64,000 nucleotides of DNA, taken from assembly GCF_020423045.1 (NCBI RefSeq), contig NZ_CP081943.1:6572001-6636000 (forward strand), given 5' to 3'. Made by a program: the position numbers and the translations under genes. Position 1 is the stretch's first letter, and the number at the start of each line of letters is the position of its first letter. Below the pieces are notes generated by a model. It was not told the DNA's origin. It did no database searches and saw nothing but the letters and a program-made list of their open reading frames with translations. Source of the stretch: Pseudomonas sp. MM213. GTDB taxonomy: Bacteria > Pseudomonadota > Gammaproteobacteria > Pseudomonadales > Pseudomonadaceae. Below, piece after piece: positions 1 to 9,148 of this stretch.

Positions 1-1187
1 AGGTATTCGTCGGTGGTCCAGCGCGCATAGGCATCATGTGCCACGGCTACCACGACTGCAGCAGCAGGCTGGAGTTCGTCGAGCTTGCGCAGCGAGACGC
101 CATATTCGTGCAGGGCTTCTGCCGAATCGGCCTCTGGGTCGAACACTTGTACCTTGACGTCGAATTCTTCGAGCTCGCGAATGATATCGATGACGCGAGA
201 GTTGCGCAGGTCAGGGCAGTTCTCTTTGAAGGTCAGGCCAAGCACGGTGACGACGGCGCCAGCGATAGGGTGACCGGCGTGGATCATCTGCTTGATCGTT
301 TGCTGGGCAATAAATGCGCCCATGCTGTCGTTGATGCGACGGCCGGCGAGAATGACCTGAGGGATGTAGCCGAGCTTTTCGGCCTTGTGCGTCAGGTAAT
401 AAGGGTCTACGCCAATGCAGTGTCCGCCTACCAGTCCCGGCTTGAACTTCAGGAAGTTCCACTTGGTCCCGGCAGCTTCAAGAACGTCGAGCGTGTCGAT
501 GCCCATGCGGTCGAAGATCAGCGCCAGTTCGTTCATCAGGGCGATGTTCAGGTCGCGCTGGGTGTTTTCGATCACCTTGGCGGCTTCGGCTACTTTGATC
601 GACGCGGCTTTGTAAACGCCGGCAGTGACGACGGAGCTGTACACGTCGGCGACAATGTCAAGGGTAGTGGCGTCTTGCCCGGATACGACCTTTTTGATTT
701 TGGTAAACGTGTGTTCCTTGTCGCCCGGGTTGATGCGTTCGGGGCTGTAGCCCACGGTGAAGTCGGTACCGCATTTCAGGCCGGATACGCGCTCCAGGAT
801 CGGAACGCAGATGTCTTCGGTTACACCCGGATAAACAGTCGACTCATAAACGACGATATCGCCCTGCTTGAGCGCTTTACCTACGGTTTCAGAAGCCTTC
901 ACCACCGGCGTCAGGTCCGGTTGGTGAGCGTCGTCGATCGGCGTGGGAACAGCGACGATATGGAAATCGGCCTTTGCAAGGACATCTGTCTTGCTGGTGA
1001 ATTCGATTTGCGTCTGGCCCAGTTCATCGCTGGTGACTTCGTTGGTACGGTCCTGTCCCGCGCGCAGTTCCTGCAGACGGCTTTCGTTGATGTCAAAGCC
1101 GATTACCGGTCCGTGTTTACCGAACGCTACAGCCACCGGCAGGCCAACATAACCCAGCCCGACCACTGATATCTTTCTCAGATACAT
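1..1187 (-). CDS. tviB: UDP-N-acetylhexosamine 6-dehydrogenase, TviB/WbpO type (3' end outside window)
   Basis: Oxidises the C6 hydroxyl of a UDP-N-acetylhexosamine to the uronic acid with NAD+, supplying a HexNAcA sugar for O-antigen. About 395 codons are visible from ATG at 1187, with the ribosome site TAGAGG upstream; the C-terminus runs off the left edge. Visible motifs are the Rossmann start VVGLGYVGLPVAVAFGK, the segment VPTPID, STVYPGVTE, and the catalytic-cysteine motif GGHCIGVDPYYLTHKA, which is typical of the TviB/WbpO branch rather than of UDP-glucose dehydrogenases. It is first in a minus-strand O-antigen block with the amidotransferase behind it. Whether the substrate is the GlcNAc or GalNAc form cannot be told from sequence alone. 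Confidence 0.9.
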   Translation of the reverse strand, partial: MYLRKISVVGLGYVGLPVAVAFGKHGPVIGFDINESRLQELRAGQDRTNEVTSDELGQTQIEFTSKTDVLAKADFHIVAVPTPIDDAHQPDLTPVVKASETVGKALKQGDIVVYESTVYPGVTEDICVPILERVSGLKCGTDFTVGYSPERINPGDKEHTFTKIKKVVSGQDATTLDIVADVYSSVVTAGVYKAASIKVAEAAKVIENTQRDLNIALMNELALIFDRMGIDTLDVLEAAGTKWNFLKFKPGLVGGHCIGVDPYYLTHKAEKLGYIPQVILAGRRINDSMGAFIAQQTIKQMIHAGHPIAGAVVTVLGLTFKENCPDLRNSRVIDIIRELEEFDVKVQVFDPEADSAEALHEYGVSLRKLDELQPAAAVVVAVAHDAYARWTTDEY

Positions 1188-1218
1188 GGGTTTTCCTCTA
1201 ATAAATGGAATCTTTTAA

Positions 1219-3165
1219 TCAGTTGACTCGTTTGCGATCGAGCCATGCCTGGAACATCAGCACAGGCCAAAGCTGTTGCTGGTAATTTCCCTGCCCCCGA
1301 AGGTGTCTTTCCCACACGGCTCTGATCGGCCCGGGTACGAAATAACCTTCGCTCGCCAGTCGTTGTGGGTCCAGCAATGACTCGGCCCAGTCGCGCAAAG
1401 GGCCGCGGAGCCAATCGTGTAGCGGGATACCGAAGCCCATTTTTGGGCGTTCGATGAGTTCTCGTGGTACGTAACGATAAAGTAGCTGGCGCAGAATCCA
1501 CTTGGTGCTGCCATCGCGGATTTTGAGCGACATCGGCAATGTCGATGCAAACTCGACGATCCTGTGATCCAGGAACGGAACGCGAGTTTCGAGGCTGACG
1601 GCCATTGCCGCTCGATCTACTTTGGCCAGGATATCGTCGGGCAGGTAAGTCAGTGTGTCCTGGCGCATCATCCAGGAGACGAAATCGCTGTCCCCGACAG
1701 ATGCAAGGCCAGGAAGGGGGTCAGCGCCGATGACGATATCGGTTGCATTTGGCCATTGTGATACTACCCGATCATACATTTGGTCGGGAGTGGCATGTCG
1801 CATGACGCTGGCGAGTTTGTGGAGCTTGTCGCCAGGCAGCGCGACGCGCAAGCCTGCGGGGGTAATCGGGTTCAATCCTGCGGCGATGGAATCCCAGCGA
1901 GCTGGCGAGGCGGATTCAATCATGCGGGCAGCGAGCCTGCGTGCCGGTCCCGGTACGCGACTGAGCTTGCGCCATACGTTGGGCAGGTGCTGATAGCGAT
2001 TGTATCCGCCGAACAGCTCATCGCCTGCGTCGCCGGACAGGCTCACCGTGACATGGCTACGGGCCAGTTGAGAAACAAGAAAGGTTGGTATTTGCGATGA
2101 ATCGGCAAAGGGTTCGCCGTAGATGTCAGGCAACTTCGGCACCACGTTCAAGGCATCCGTACCTGACACATAGAGTTCGGTGTGGTCGGTGCCGAGGTGT
2201 CGGGCAACGGCTTTGGCGTGTTCGGCCTCGTTGTAGCCCGGATTGTCGAAACCAATGGTGTAGGTCTTGACCTGTTGGGGCGATAGCGACTGCATCAAGC
2301 TGACGATGAGTGATGAGTCGATGCCGCCGGACAGGAACGCGCCGAGAGGTACATCCGCTACCATTTGGTCGCGGATCGTTGTGCTCATCAGCTCGTGAAG
2401 CTGATCGATGGCTTCTTCGTCGGAAAGCGACGGGTTGTGTTCGGGTTGCGCGGCGGGCAGTTCCCAGTACGTCTGAGGCGTTCCTGTCGTGCCACTCTCG
2501 AGTTTGGCCTGGTCGAGCTCAAGCCACGTACCTGGCGGCAATTTGTGAATGCCCTGGTAAATGGAATGGGGTGACGGCACATACGCGTACTTCAGGAGCA
2601 GGGCCAGGCTGTCGCGTGAAATTTCCGCGTCAAAGTTCGGGTGTGCTTCCAGTGCCTGCAGCTCCGATGCGAAGAACAGCGCGCCTTTGCTCAGGCCGTA
2701 ATAGAGTGGCTTTTCTCCGATCCGGTCGCGCGCAAGCGTGAGGGTTTCGCGGGTGCGGTCCCATACTGCCAACGCGAACATGCCGACCAGCTTGCGCAGG
2801 GTTTCCTGAATACCCCACTGTTCGAAAGCCGCCAGCATCACCTCGGTATCCGAATGGCCACGCCATGGCAGCGGGCTCGGATGAGCCGCGTCGAGCGCCT
2901 GGCGCAATGCCTGGAAGTTGTAGATTTCACCGTTGAACACAATGACGTAACGGCCTGTCGGCGATGCCATTGGCTGGTGTCCGGCCGAGCTCAGGTCGAC
3001 GATCGCCAATCGGCGGTGGCCAAGAAAAAGGCCCGCGCCATTGTCCCAGGCGCCCGCATCATCGGGCCCCCGGCGAAGAATGGCGTTGGTCATGCGGGTG
3101 AGGGCGGATGGCCCGTCGTACCTGCCTTGGCTGTTAGGGTGCCAGAACCCAGCAATACCGCACAT
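1219..3165 (-). CDS. asnB: Asparagine synthase (glutamine-hydrolysing), O-antigen cluster type
   Basis: A 648-residue two-domain amidotransferase. The N-terminus MCGIAGFW places the nucleophile Cys2 directly after the initiator Met for glutamine hydrolysis, and the ATP-pyrophosphatase domain carries SGGIDSS around residue 280. Members of this family inside O-antigen loci (WbpS type) are thought to amidate uronic acids of the repeat unit instead of making free asparagine. The location next to a TviB/WbpO dehydrogenase supports that role here, by inference. It lies between the O-antigen polymerase or ligase and the dehydrogenase, all on the minus strand, with short gaps that suggest one transcript. 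Confidence 0.9.
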   Translation of the reverse strand: MCGIAGFWHPNSQGRYDGPSALTRMTNAILRRGPDDAGAWDNGAGLFLGHRRLAIVDLSSAGHQPMASPTGRYVIVFNGEIYNFQALRQALDAAHPSPLPWRGHSDTEVMLAAFEQWGIQETLRKLVGMFALAVWDRTRETLTLARDRIGEKPLYYGLSKGALFFASELQALEAHPNFDAEISRDSLALLLKYAYVPSPHSIYQGIHKLPPGTWLELDQAKLESGTTGTPQTYWELPAAQPEHNPSLSDEEAIDQLHELMSTTIRDQMVADVPLGAFLSGGIDSSLIVSLMQSLSPQQVKTYTIGFDNPGYNEAEHAKAVARHLGTDHTELYVSGTDALNVVPKLPDIYGEPFADSSQIPTFLVSQLARSHVTVSLSGDAGDELFGGYNRYQHLPNVWRKLSRVPGPARRLAARMIESASPARWDSIAAGLNPITPAGLRVALPGDKLHKLASVMRHATPDQMYDRVVSQWPNATDIVIGADPLPGLASVGDSDFVSWMMRQDTLTYLPDDILAKVDRAAMAVSLETRVPFLDHRIVEFASTLPMSLKIRDGSTKWILRQLLYRYVPRELIERPKMGFGIPLHDWLRGPLRDWAESLLDPQRLASEGYFVPGPIRAVWERHLRGQGNYQQQLWPVLMFQAWLDRKRVN

Positions 3166-3183
3166 GGAACAATCTCGTTGTAA

Positions 3184-4407
3184 TCAAAGGGGTTGAGGCT
3201 TTTCGCGCACAGTAGTGAAACTGCCATTCTTGACCGCTAGCGCACAAATGATCATGTAGAGACTGAATACCGGCTGGCGGAGCGTGAAGTGCGCCCCTGA
3301 GAAAACCATTAGAACGACAAGTACAGCCAGCGAATAAGGGTCCCGCGCTCGATAGGCGTTGAAAAGAAGCCACAGGTACAAGGCCCCCATCAGCAACACT
3401 CCGGCGATGCCGGTCTGGGTCAGAATGTCGAAGCCCAGGTTGTGCGCCTCCTGCTTGACTTCCGGATCGTCAAAATAAGAGAACGCGCCCGGACCATGCC
3501 CGATAATAGGGGACTTCATCCACGCTTCTGCGGCATGGGCCCACAGGATTTTGCGGGCACCGCCCTTGTTCTCGTCGAAGCCGACACCGAGCACGGAATC
3601 CGACTTTCCGATGAGCATTTGCCGTCCGGGGGCATCGATCACGAGCTTGAATGAACCAAACGCAACCAGGAAAGCGAACAGCATCGTCGCGAATATCTTC
3701 CAGTTGGCCTGTTTCACCCAACGCAGCGCGACGATTGTAAGGAGTGGCAGGCTAATGGCCCAGGCGAGTAGCAGTGCATCGCTGCGCACGCTCAATCCAA
3801 CAGTGAACAGCATCCAGAAGAACAGGAAGTTGCGTAGCCAGCGTAGTCCCTGCCAGTTTGACTCGCGGCAAGCGGCCATCGCCCAGATCGGGATCGGCAG
3901 CAGGAACAGGGCGAGCTGATTGGGGTTTGTGGACCAGGCAGAAAGGCGTGAAGGGAACAGCGTATTCATCCCTATCCATTCCGCCAACCGGGGAGAATTG
4001 GTCATCAGGCAGAGAAACGGAATCACCAGCAATGCAAGCGGAATGACGGTCAGGGCCTTGATGAAGCTATTGAACTCTTCCTGTGTCGCTTTCTCGAGGC
4101 AGGCCAGCGCCATCAGAGAGAAGCATGCCGTGTACACATATGCCATCGCTGTGTGGACAGAGCTGCCTCCTTTGACAGGGCTGATCAGTGCTGCAACCGC
4201 CGCAATCACCATGAAACCTACCCAGAAAAGCATGATGGGATGCGTCAGGTAGCGCAGTGCCTGCTTGTAGCGCAAGGCCCACAGAAACAAAAACATGACG
4301 GCAAGTTCGCCGATTCCGAGTGGTAGTTTGCCGAAGCGCAGGGCCGTCGCAACGGAGGCGAAAACCACCAGGGCGGCACCGATCGAGATGAAGTTTACCT
4401 TGCGCAT
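3184..4407 (-). CDS. O-antigen polymerase/ligase family membrane protein (Wzy/WaaL-like)
   Basis: A 407-residue, strongly hydrophobic inner-membrane protein with about ten or more predicted membrane segments. A periplasmic-type loop contains GHGPGAFSYFDDPEVKQEAHN, matching the Wzy_C (PF04932) signature in which a conserved His lies before a helix of the form LTQTGIAGVLLMG. Such proteins either polymerise O-units or ligate glycan to lipid A-core; sequence alone does not separate the two. Its start codon shares one base with the stop of the upstream flippase gene (TAATG), a sign of translational coupling. The position next to Wzx favours Wzy. Confidence 0.8.
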   Translation of the reverse strand: MRKVNFISIGAALVVFASVATALRFGKLPLGIGELAVMFLFLWALRYKQALRYLTHPIMLFWVGFMVIAAVAALISPVKGGSSVHTAMAYVYTACFSLMALACLEKATQEEFNSFIKALTVIPLALLVIPFLCLMTNSPRLAEWIGMNTLFPSRLSAWSTNPNQLALFLLPIPIWAMAACRESNWQGLRWLRNFLFFWMLFTVGLSVRSDALLLAWAISLPLLTIVALRWVKQANWKIFATMLFAFLVAFGSFKLVIDAPGRQMLIGKSDSVLGVGFDENKGGARKILWAHAAEAWMKSPIIGHGPGAFSYFDDPEVKQEAHNLGFDILTQTGIAGVLLMGALYLWLLFNAYRARDPYSLAVLVVLMVFSGAHFTLRQPVFSLYMIICALAVKNGSFTTVREKPQPL

Positions 4408-5825
4408 TATTCCTGCCTTAGGTCACGCAAACGCTTCGCCAGAAAGGCGAGGCTGCTCATGAAAACAGCAAGCAGGAGCAGTGAAACAAGTGCGCCTTCC
4501 ATGCCATGAATTGAAGTTGTGATGAAAACCCCGATGCCTGCCCCGAGCCAAGGCAGTAGCCCAATGACTGATTTTCGGAGCGAGGAGGACAAGAGTATAC
4601 CGTTACGGATGTCGACAATGACGACGGCCAGCAATTGAGAAACGAACCATGCCCATCCGATTTCTCGGGTTGCGTATCCGTAAAATGCGAAAAGCGTGGC
4701 GGCACCGGCGGCAAGCGAAAGTAGATTGATCAGAAGTGCAGCGCCTGCATCCTTCTGCGCTTGCAGAAACTCATACCCGAGTCGGACATGCCCGGACATG
4801 CAGATACCGGCAAGCAGTCCGGCGACAAAGGGAGCGGCATCCTGGAGTGCCGGAAGCCATTGAGCCAGTAACGGATAGAGGGCGAGGCCCGCGACCGTGA
4901 GCGTGCCGTAAATCAGTGCACTGCCCAGGTTCAGGTAGGGCATCGTGTCTCGAAGCCACGCTTTCTTGTCCGGGGCAGCCAGCCATTCGCAAATTTTTGG
5001 ATAGACCAGCACCGGGTAGAGGGTCGCAACGAACCAGATTTTGTTCAGCACGTCGTAAACGGATCGGTACTTGCCCAGTGTCTCGGCGCCATAGGCGTGG
5101 CTGACATAGATGGATATGAATTCGGTTGCGAGCACTTGCAGGAGCGCGACGCCGATGATGGGTGCCGCGTGCCGGTAGAGAGTGGTCACCAATGGCCATG
5201 CAACCGGGGTGCGCAGTTCTGCTTCCTGCTTGCGCCAGAACAGCCACAAAATCAGGTAATCGGGGATTTTCCTGAGTACGATGGCGGCAAGCACCCACTC
5301 GATCTGCTGTGTCGCGGCGGCAACAATTGCCACGGCAAGGAAACGGCTTAGCTGGATGCACAATTGGTATTGCGCGTAGGCAAAGTGCCGCGCCCGCAGC
5401 ACGTTCAACATCTGGAAATACTGCCCCGGCAAGGCCAGAACGTATTCGACTACCGCGGCGGCGCCGATCCAGTACGCCAGGTTCAGCTGGTCGGTACGCA
5501 GTGGGAAAAGGACTGAGACGCCCTTGGCAATCAGGGGGGTAGCCAGTAACAGCACAATACCCGCCGCGACGTAAGCTGCGCGGGTGGAGCTGACGAGCTG
5601 AGCGCGCTGCGTTTCCCCAGCCGAGTAAATAGCGCTTACCGCAGACTTGGATAATGCCGAATCCAGGAACAGCAGAGTGCTGGAGAGAATGATATAGACG
5701 GAATAGAAGCCATAGCCTTGAAAACCGATGTAGTGAACAAGGATCGGAATAATCAGAATATTCAATAGAAAATTCAGACCATTGGTTGAATACAATGCAA
5801 GGGATTTCTTTAGCCAGCTATTCAA
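4407..5825 (-). CDS. Wzx-like O-unit flippase (polysaccharide biosynthesis protein)
   Basis: Multi-pass membrane protein of the MATE/Wzx type that would flip lipid-linked O-units to the periplasmic face. The likely N-terminus is LNSWLKKSLALYSTNGLNF, typical of the family. I place the start at TTG 5825 because a strong AGGGAGG ribosome site sits just upstream; the frame is open to 5951, with an ATG at 5876 that lacks a good ribosome site. From 5825 the product is 472 residues, near the usual family length. It is the promoter-proximal gene of the minus-strand O-antigen block and overlaps the next gene by one base. Confidence 0.85.
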   Translation of the reverse strand: MNSWLKKSLALYSTNGLNFLLNILIIPILVHYIGFQGYGFYSVYIILSSTLLFLDSALSKSAVSAIYSAGETQRAQLVSSTRAAYVAAGIVLLLATPLIAKGVSVLFPLRTDQLNLAYWIGAAAVVEYVLALPGQYFQMLNVLRARHFAYAQYQLCIQLSRFLAVAIVAAATQQIEWVLAAIVLRKIPDYLILWLFWRKQEAELRTPVAWPLVTTLYRHAAPIIGVALLQVLATEFISIYVSHAYGAETLGKYRSVYDVLNKIWFVATLYPVLVYPKICEWLAAPDKKAWLRDTMPYLNLGSALIYGTLTVAGLALYPLLAQWLPALQDAAPFVAGLLAGICMSGHVRLGYEFLQAQKDAGAALLINLLSLAAGAATLFAFYGYATREIGWAWFVSQLLAVVIVDIRNGILLSSSLRKSVIGLLPWLGAGIGVFITTSIHGMEGALVSLLLLAVFMSSLAFLAKRLRDLRQE

Positions 5826-6461
5826 CTCCACCTCCCTATGCCGAATACGTAATTTTCTCAACGTTCCGGTTTCCATCAGGGAATGGTCTGGATCGAAAAG
5901 CATGTTGTGATCTGTGGAACATCGGAAACAGTTTCCTGACAGTCCTTCCATCCATGTGTGTGCTGGCTGAACGCCGTGCAGGACTCCAAGGACATGGAGG
6001 GCGCGAACATGAAGGATGCGAGCATGGTTGCAAGCAGTCAGGCACCATAGGCTGGAAGGTAGGGAATGATACTGGATAGAGCAGTTCTGGCAAGTAGCAT
6101 GAGTGCATACCGCACTTGCACAAACAGCATGAATATTGGGCGGTGCTATTCATTGCTTGACGGTTGAAATTATGGTTGTCAAAATTTTTCGCTTTTTTGA
6201 TGCCGACATTTCCGGGTATCGGGCTGAGCGATGGCGCTGGAGATGGTATAACGACACCAGCAATTGGTTTCAGTCGTGCTTGTGCCGATGACGTCGAAGT
6301 TGAGAGTACCCGGGTCGATTTTTATTTCCTGTCAGGACACCTGCAAGCGGGTTCCGTTTTCGATGATTATGTTTGCGTCCAGGGTGCCCGGGAACATCTG
6401 AGTCGCAGGTTACAGCGGCATTGAATACACGCGCTCATCCAATCAATACTCAGGTCAACAC
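5826..6461. other. Divergent intergenic region in O-antigen locus
   Basis: About 640 bases between the divergent flippase and phosphoglycosyl transferase genes. It contains no convincing gene: short open frames on both strands lack ribosome sites and recognisable domains. It should hold promoters for both transcripts. I looked for an ops/JUMPstart element and saw none. Confidence 0.5.
6157..6185 (+). promoter_or_regulatory. Candidate sigma-70 promoter for the PglC-PglD-PglE-like operon
   Basis: TTGACG (6157-6162), a 17-base spacer, then CAAAAT (6180-6185; four of six consensus bases). It lies about 280 bases before the phosphoglycosyl transferase start, leaving a long leader. Recognised by eye only. 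Confidence 0.3.
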
Positions 6462-7058
6462 ATGTTTAAGCGGTTCATCGATATCAGTGCTTCATTGTGC
6501 GCCCTCATACTCCTGGCTCCCGTGATGGCTATCGTCGCCTGGAAAATCCGCAAGAAACTCGGGTCACCGGTTCTCTTCAGGCAGGTTCGTCCTGGTCGGG
6601 ACGGAAAACCTTTCGAGATGGTGAAATTCCGCACGATGCGTGATGCCGTGGATGCCGATGGCAATCCTCTGGCGGATTCGGAGCGAATGACCCCTTTCGG
6701 CAGTTTCCTTCGTGCCAGCAGCCTGGATGAGTTGCCGGAGTTGTGGAATGTCCTTAAAGGGGACATGAGCCTGGTCGGGCCGCGACCGTTGCTGATGGAG
6801 TACCTGCCTCTTTATAGCCAGCAACAGAGTCGCCGTCATGAGGCTCGTCCGGGTGTGACCGGATGGGCGCAGGTCAATGGCCGCAACGCGTTGGGTTGGG
6901 ATGAAAAATTTGAACTGGACGTCTGGTATGTCGACAACCAGTCTTTTTGGCTCGACCTCAAGATCATCTTCATGACGATCAAGAAGGTGGTCGTCAAAGA
7001 AGGTATCAGTGCGGACGGTGAAGTCACCATGTCCAAGTTCACCGGTAATAAACGATGA
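6462..7058 (+). CDS. PglC-like phosphoglycosyl transferase (bacterial sugar transferase)
   Basis: A 198-residue monotopic phosphoglycosyl transferase (PF02397) that moves a sugar-1-phosphate from a UDP-sugar to undecaprenyl phosphate and so starts O-unit assembly. The N-terminus has one hydrophobic re-entrant segment (about residues 6-26). The catalytic signature is seen in FRTM, SSLDELPELWNVLKGDMS and LVGPRPLL (the Asp-Glu dyad lies in DELPE), followed by RPGVTGWAQVNGRN. The short length without an N-terminal Rossmann and four-helix extension matches PglC rather than WbaP. It overlaps the acetyltransferase by four bases (ATGA), so the two are co-translated. Confidence 0.92.
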   Translation: MFKRFIDISASLCALILLAPVMAIVAWKIRKKLGSPVLFRQVRPGRDGKPFEMVKFRTMRDAVDADGNPLADSERMTPFGSFLRASSLDELPELWNVLKGDMSLVGPRPLLMEYLPLYSQQQSRRHEARPGVTGWAQVNGRNALGWDEKFELDVWYVDNQSFWLDLKIIFMTIKKVVVKEGISADGEVTMSKFTGNKR

Positions 7059-7681
7059 AAAGACTGGCGGTTCTCGGGGCTAGCGGGCATGGCAAAGTTG
7101 TCGCCGATACCGCGCAATGCTGCGGCTGGGATCAGGTGGACTTTTTCGATGACGCATGGCCCGGACTCACCAGTAATGGCAATTGGCTGGTAATGGGTGA
7201 TTCGGCGACGATGTACGCTCGACTCCAAAACTATCAGGGTGTCATTGTTGCAATCGGCGATAATGTTGTGCGACAGGCGAAGCTGAGGGCGCTGATCGAT
7301 GCGGCCGCGCCTGTCGTGTCATTGATTCATCCGGCGGCGGTCATCAGTCAATACGCGTCTCTTGGGGCCGGTTCCGTCGCTTTTGCCGGAGCGGTGGTCA
7401 ATGCCGACGCGAAGATAGGGTGCGGTGCGATCCTCAATACTGGCTCCAGCGTCGATCATGATTGCGTGTTGGGAGACTCTGTCCATATCAGCCCGGGTGC
7501 TCGATTGGCCGGCGCCGTGAGCGTAGGGGAGCGGAGCTGGATCGGAATAGGTGCCTGTGTGAGGCAATTGATCAGGATTGGCAGTGACGTTGTGGTCGGG
7601 GCGGGCGCGGCAGTGGTCAGCGATGTGGCTGATGGTGTAGCGGTTGCCGGTGTACCTGCCAAAGTCATTTCAACGATTTGA
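7055..7681 (+). CDS. PglD/NeuD-like sugar O/N-acetyltransferase
   Basis: A 208-residue left-handed beta-helix acyltransferase. It opens with the NeuD-family nucleotide-sugar binding motif LAVLGASGHGKVVADTA, followed by hexapeptide repeats. The proposed catalytic His (about H135) lies in SSVDHDCVLGD, and HISPGARLAG follows. PglD uses acetyl-CoA to acetylate the 4-amino group of UDP-4-amino-4,6-dideoxy-GlcNAc to give UDP-diNAc-bacillosamine. The neighbours here (PglC-, PglE- and PglF/WbpM-like) make that or a C4 epimer the best guess. It could also acetylate another amino sugar. Confidence 0.88.
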   Translation: MKRLAVLGASGHGKVVADTAQCCGWDQVDFFDDAWPGLTSNGNWLVMGDSATMYARLQNYQGVIVAIGDNVVRQAKLRALIDAAAPVVSLIHPAAVISQYASLGAGSVAFAGAVVNADAKIGCGAILNTGSSVDHDCVLGDSVHISPGARLAGAVSVGERSWIGIGACVRQLIRIGSDVVVGAGAAVVSDVADGVAVAGVPAKVISTI

Positions 7682-7773
7682 GCAGGATCGCCTTCACGCT
7701 GGAGGCATGAGTCGAGTTTTAAGTAAATAATTGATTTTCCAAATTTCATCTTGAAATTAATAGGATGTGGGCT

Positions 7774-8952
7774 GTGTTGAATTCTCCTTTTTCTCCTTGG
7801 CCTTCTTTTTCCGAAGAAGAAGCCAACGCAGTACGTGACGTCATTCTTTCCAACAAAGTCAATTACTGGACCGGTCAGGAGTGCCGTGAATTCGAGAAAG
7901 AGTTCGCTGCCTGGAGCGGAACTGAATATGCCATTGCCCTGGCTAACGGCACCGTCGCCCTGGACCTCGCGTTCCAGGCGCTGGGTATTGGTGCCGGGGA
8001 TGAGGTCATTGTGACCTCCCGAACGTTTCTCGCATCGGTATCCAGCATCGTCAATGCCGGTGCGGTACCTGTGTTTGCCGATGTCGACGCGGATTCGCAG
8101 AACATCACGGCGCAGACCATTGCCGCTGTATTGACGCCTCGCACCCGTGCGATTGTCTGCGTGCATCTGGCGGGTTGGTCCTGCGACATGGATCCGATCA
8201 TGGCGCTGGCCGAGGAGCATGATCTCAGGGTGATCGAAGACTGCGCCCAGGCCCATGGCGCGAAGTACAAAGGACGTCCGGTCGGCTCGATCGGTCATAT
8301 TGGCGCATGGTCGTTCTGTCAGGACAAGATCATGACCACCGGCGGTGAAGGCGGGATGGTCACCACCAACGATCGCAACTTGTGGCTGGACATGTGGGCC
8401 TACAAGGATCACGGCAAGAGCTGGGAAGCTGTCTACGAGCGAGAGCACGCGCCCGGTTTCCGTTGGGTACACGAAAGTTTTGGTACCAACTGGCGGATGC
8501 TCGAAACCCAAGGCGTATTGGGGCGTATTCAACTGCGCCTGATGGATCAATGGCAGGAAGCACGCCTGTCCAATGCTCGTAGAATATGGGCCGCCGCTGA
8601 TGAGTTGGCTGGTTTGCGAGTACCGGCCATCCCGGAGGATTACGTGCATGCGGCGTATAAGTGTTATGTATTCGTCGAGCCTGAGGCCTTGAAAGCCGGT
8701 TGGACCCGTGACCGCATTCTCAATGAGATCGTTGCGCGCGGCGTTCCCTGCTTTTCTGGTTCGTGCTCTGAGGTCTATCTGGAAAAGGCATTCGACAATA
8801 CGCAATGGCGTCCGCAGGAGCGTCTGCCGGTTGCCAGACAGCTGGGTGAGACAAGTTTGATGTTCATGGTGCATCCGACGCTGAAATCCGCGGAAATTGA
8901 CAAGACCTGTCAGGTTTTGTCCGACGTCATGCGAGAAGCGGTCGCCGGTTGA
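7774..8952 (+). CDS. DegT/DnrJ/EryC1/StrS sugar aminotransferase, PglE-like
   Basis: A PLP-dependent aminotransferase of about 392 residues that would add the C4 amino group to a UDP-4-keto-6-deoxy-HexNAc. The PLP lysine is in SFCQDKIMTTGGEGGM (about K185), and the cofactor-stacking region is IEDCAQAHGA. I prefer GTG 7774 as start because AGGA at 7762-7765 is spaced eight bases from it, while the in-frame ATG at 7765 overlaps that ribosome site. The gene sits between the acetyltransferase and WbpM, the order expected for a 4-acetamido-sugar pathway. Confidence 0.88.
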   Translation: MLNSPFSPWPSFSEEEANAVRDVILSNKVNYWTGQECREFEKEFAAWSGTEYAIALANGTVALDLAFQALGIGAGDEVIVTSRTFLASVSSIVNAGAVPVFADVDADSQNITAQTIAAVLTPRTRAIVCVHLAGWSCDMDPIMALAEEHDLRVIEDCAQAHGAKYKGRPVGSIGHIGAWSFCQDKIMTTGGEGGMVTTNDRNLWLDMWAYKDHGKSWEAVYEREHAPGFRWVHESFGTNWRMLETQGVLGRIQLRLMDQWQEARLSNARRIWAAADELAGLRVPAIPEDYVHAAYKCYVFVEPEALKAGWTRDRILNEIVARGVPCFSGSCSEVYLEKAFDNTQWRPQERLPVARQLGETSLMFMVHPTLKSAEIDKTCQVLSDVMREAVAG

Positions 8953-8977
8953 ACGTCGATGCGCTTTTGACTGTGCG

Positions 8978-9006
8978 GGGCTCGTCTGCAATCGCGAGCC
9001 CTGTTT
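8978..9006 (+). terminator. Possible terminator after the aminotransferase gene
   Basis: GGGCTCG (8978-8984) pairs with CGAGCCC (8995-9001), and is followed by TGTTT. The stem is good but the T-tract is weak, so read-through into wbpM is possible. Confidence 0.35.
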
Positions 9007-9148
9007 GATGCAGCGCATCGCCGTTCAACATGGCTCTGGCTGCAAGCTTACTTAATCCACCGCAACTGCACGCCTTTTGATTTTGGAATGGACGGTCTTC
9101 AGGTCGCTATTCGGTTCAAGAACAGTCCAGGTTTTACAAGAGGGAGTT

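Noticed and set aside
36..1169. Long plus-strand open frame across the left end
   Set aside because: It is the complement of the TviB/WbpO dehydrogenase, which has clear motifs and a ribosome site; the plus-strand product has no recognisable domain.
6121..6185. Possible ops/JUMPstart element
   Set aside because: GGCGGT occurs but the following TAGCGT pattern does not.
7456..9018. Long minus-strand open frame opposite the acetyltransferase and aminotransferase
   Set aside because: Spans two well-supported plus-strand genes and has no family features; typical of GC-rich antisense shadows.
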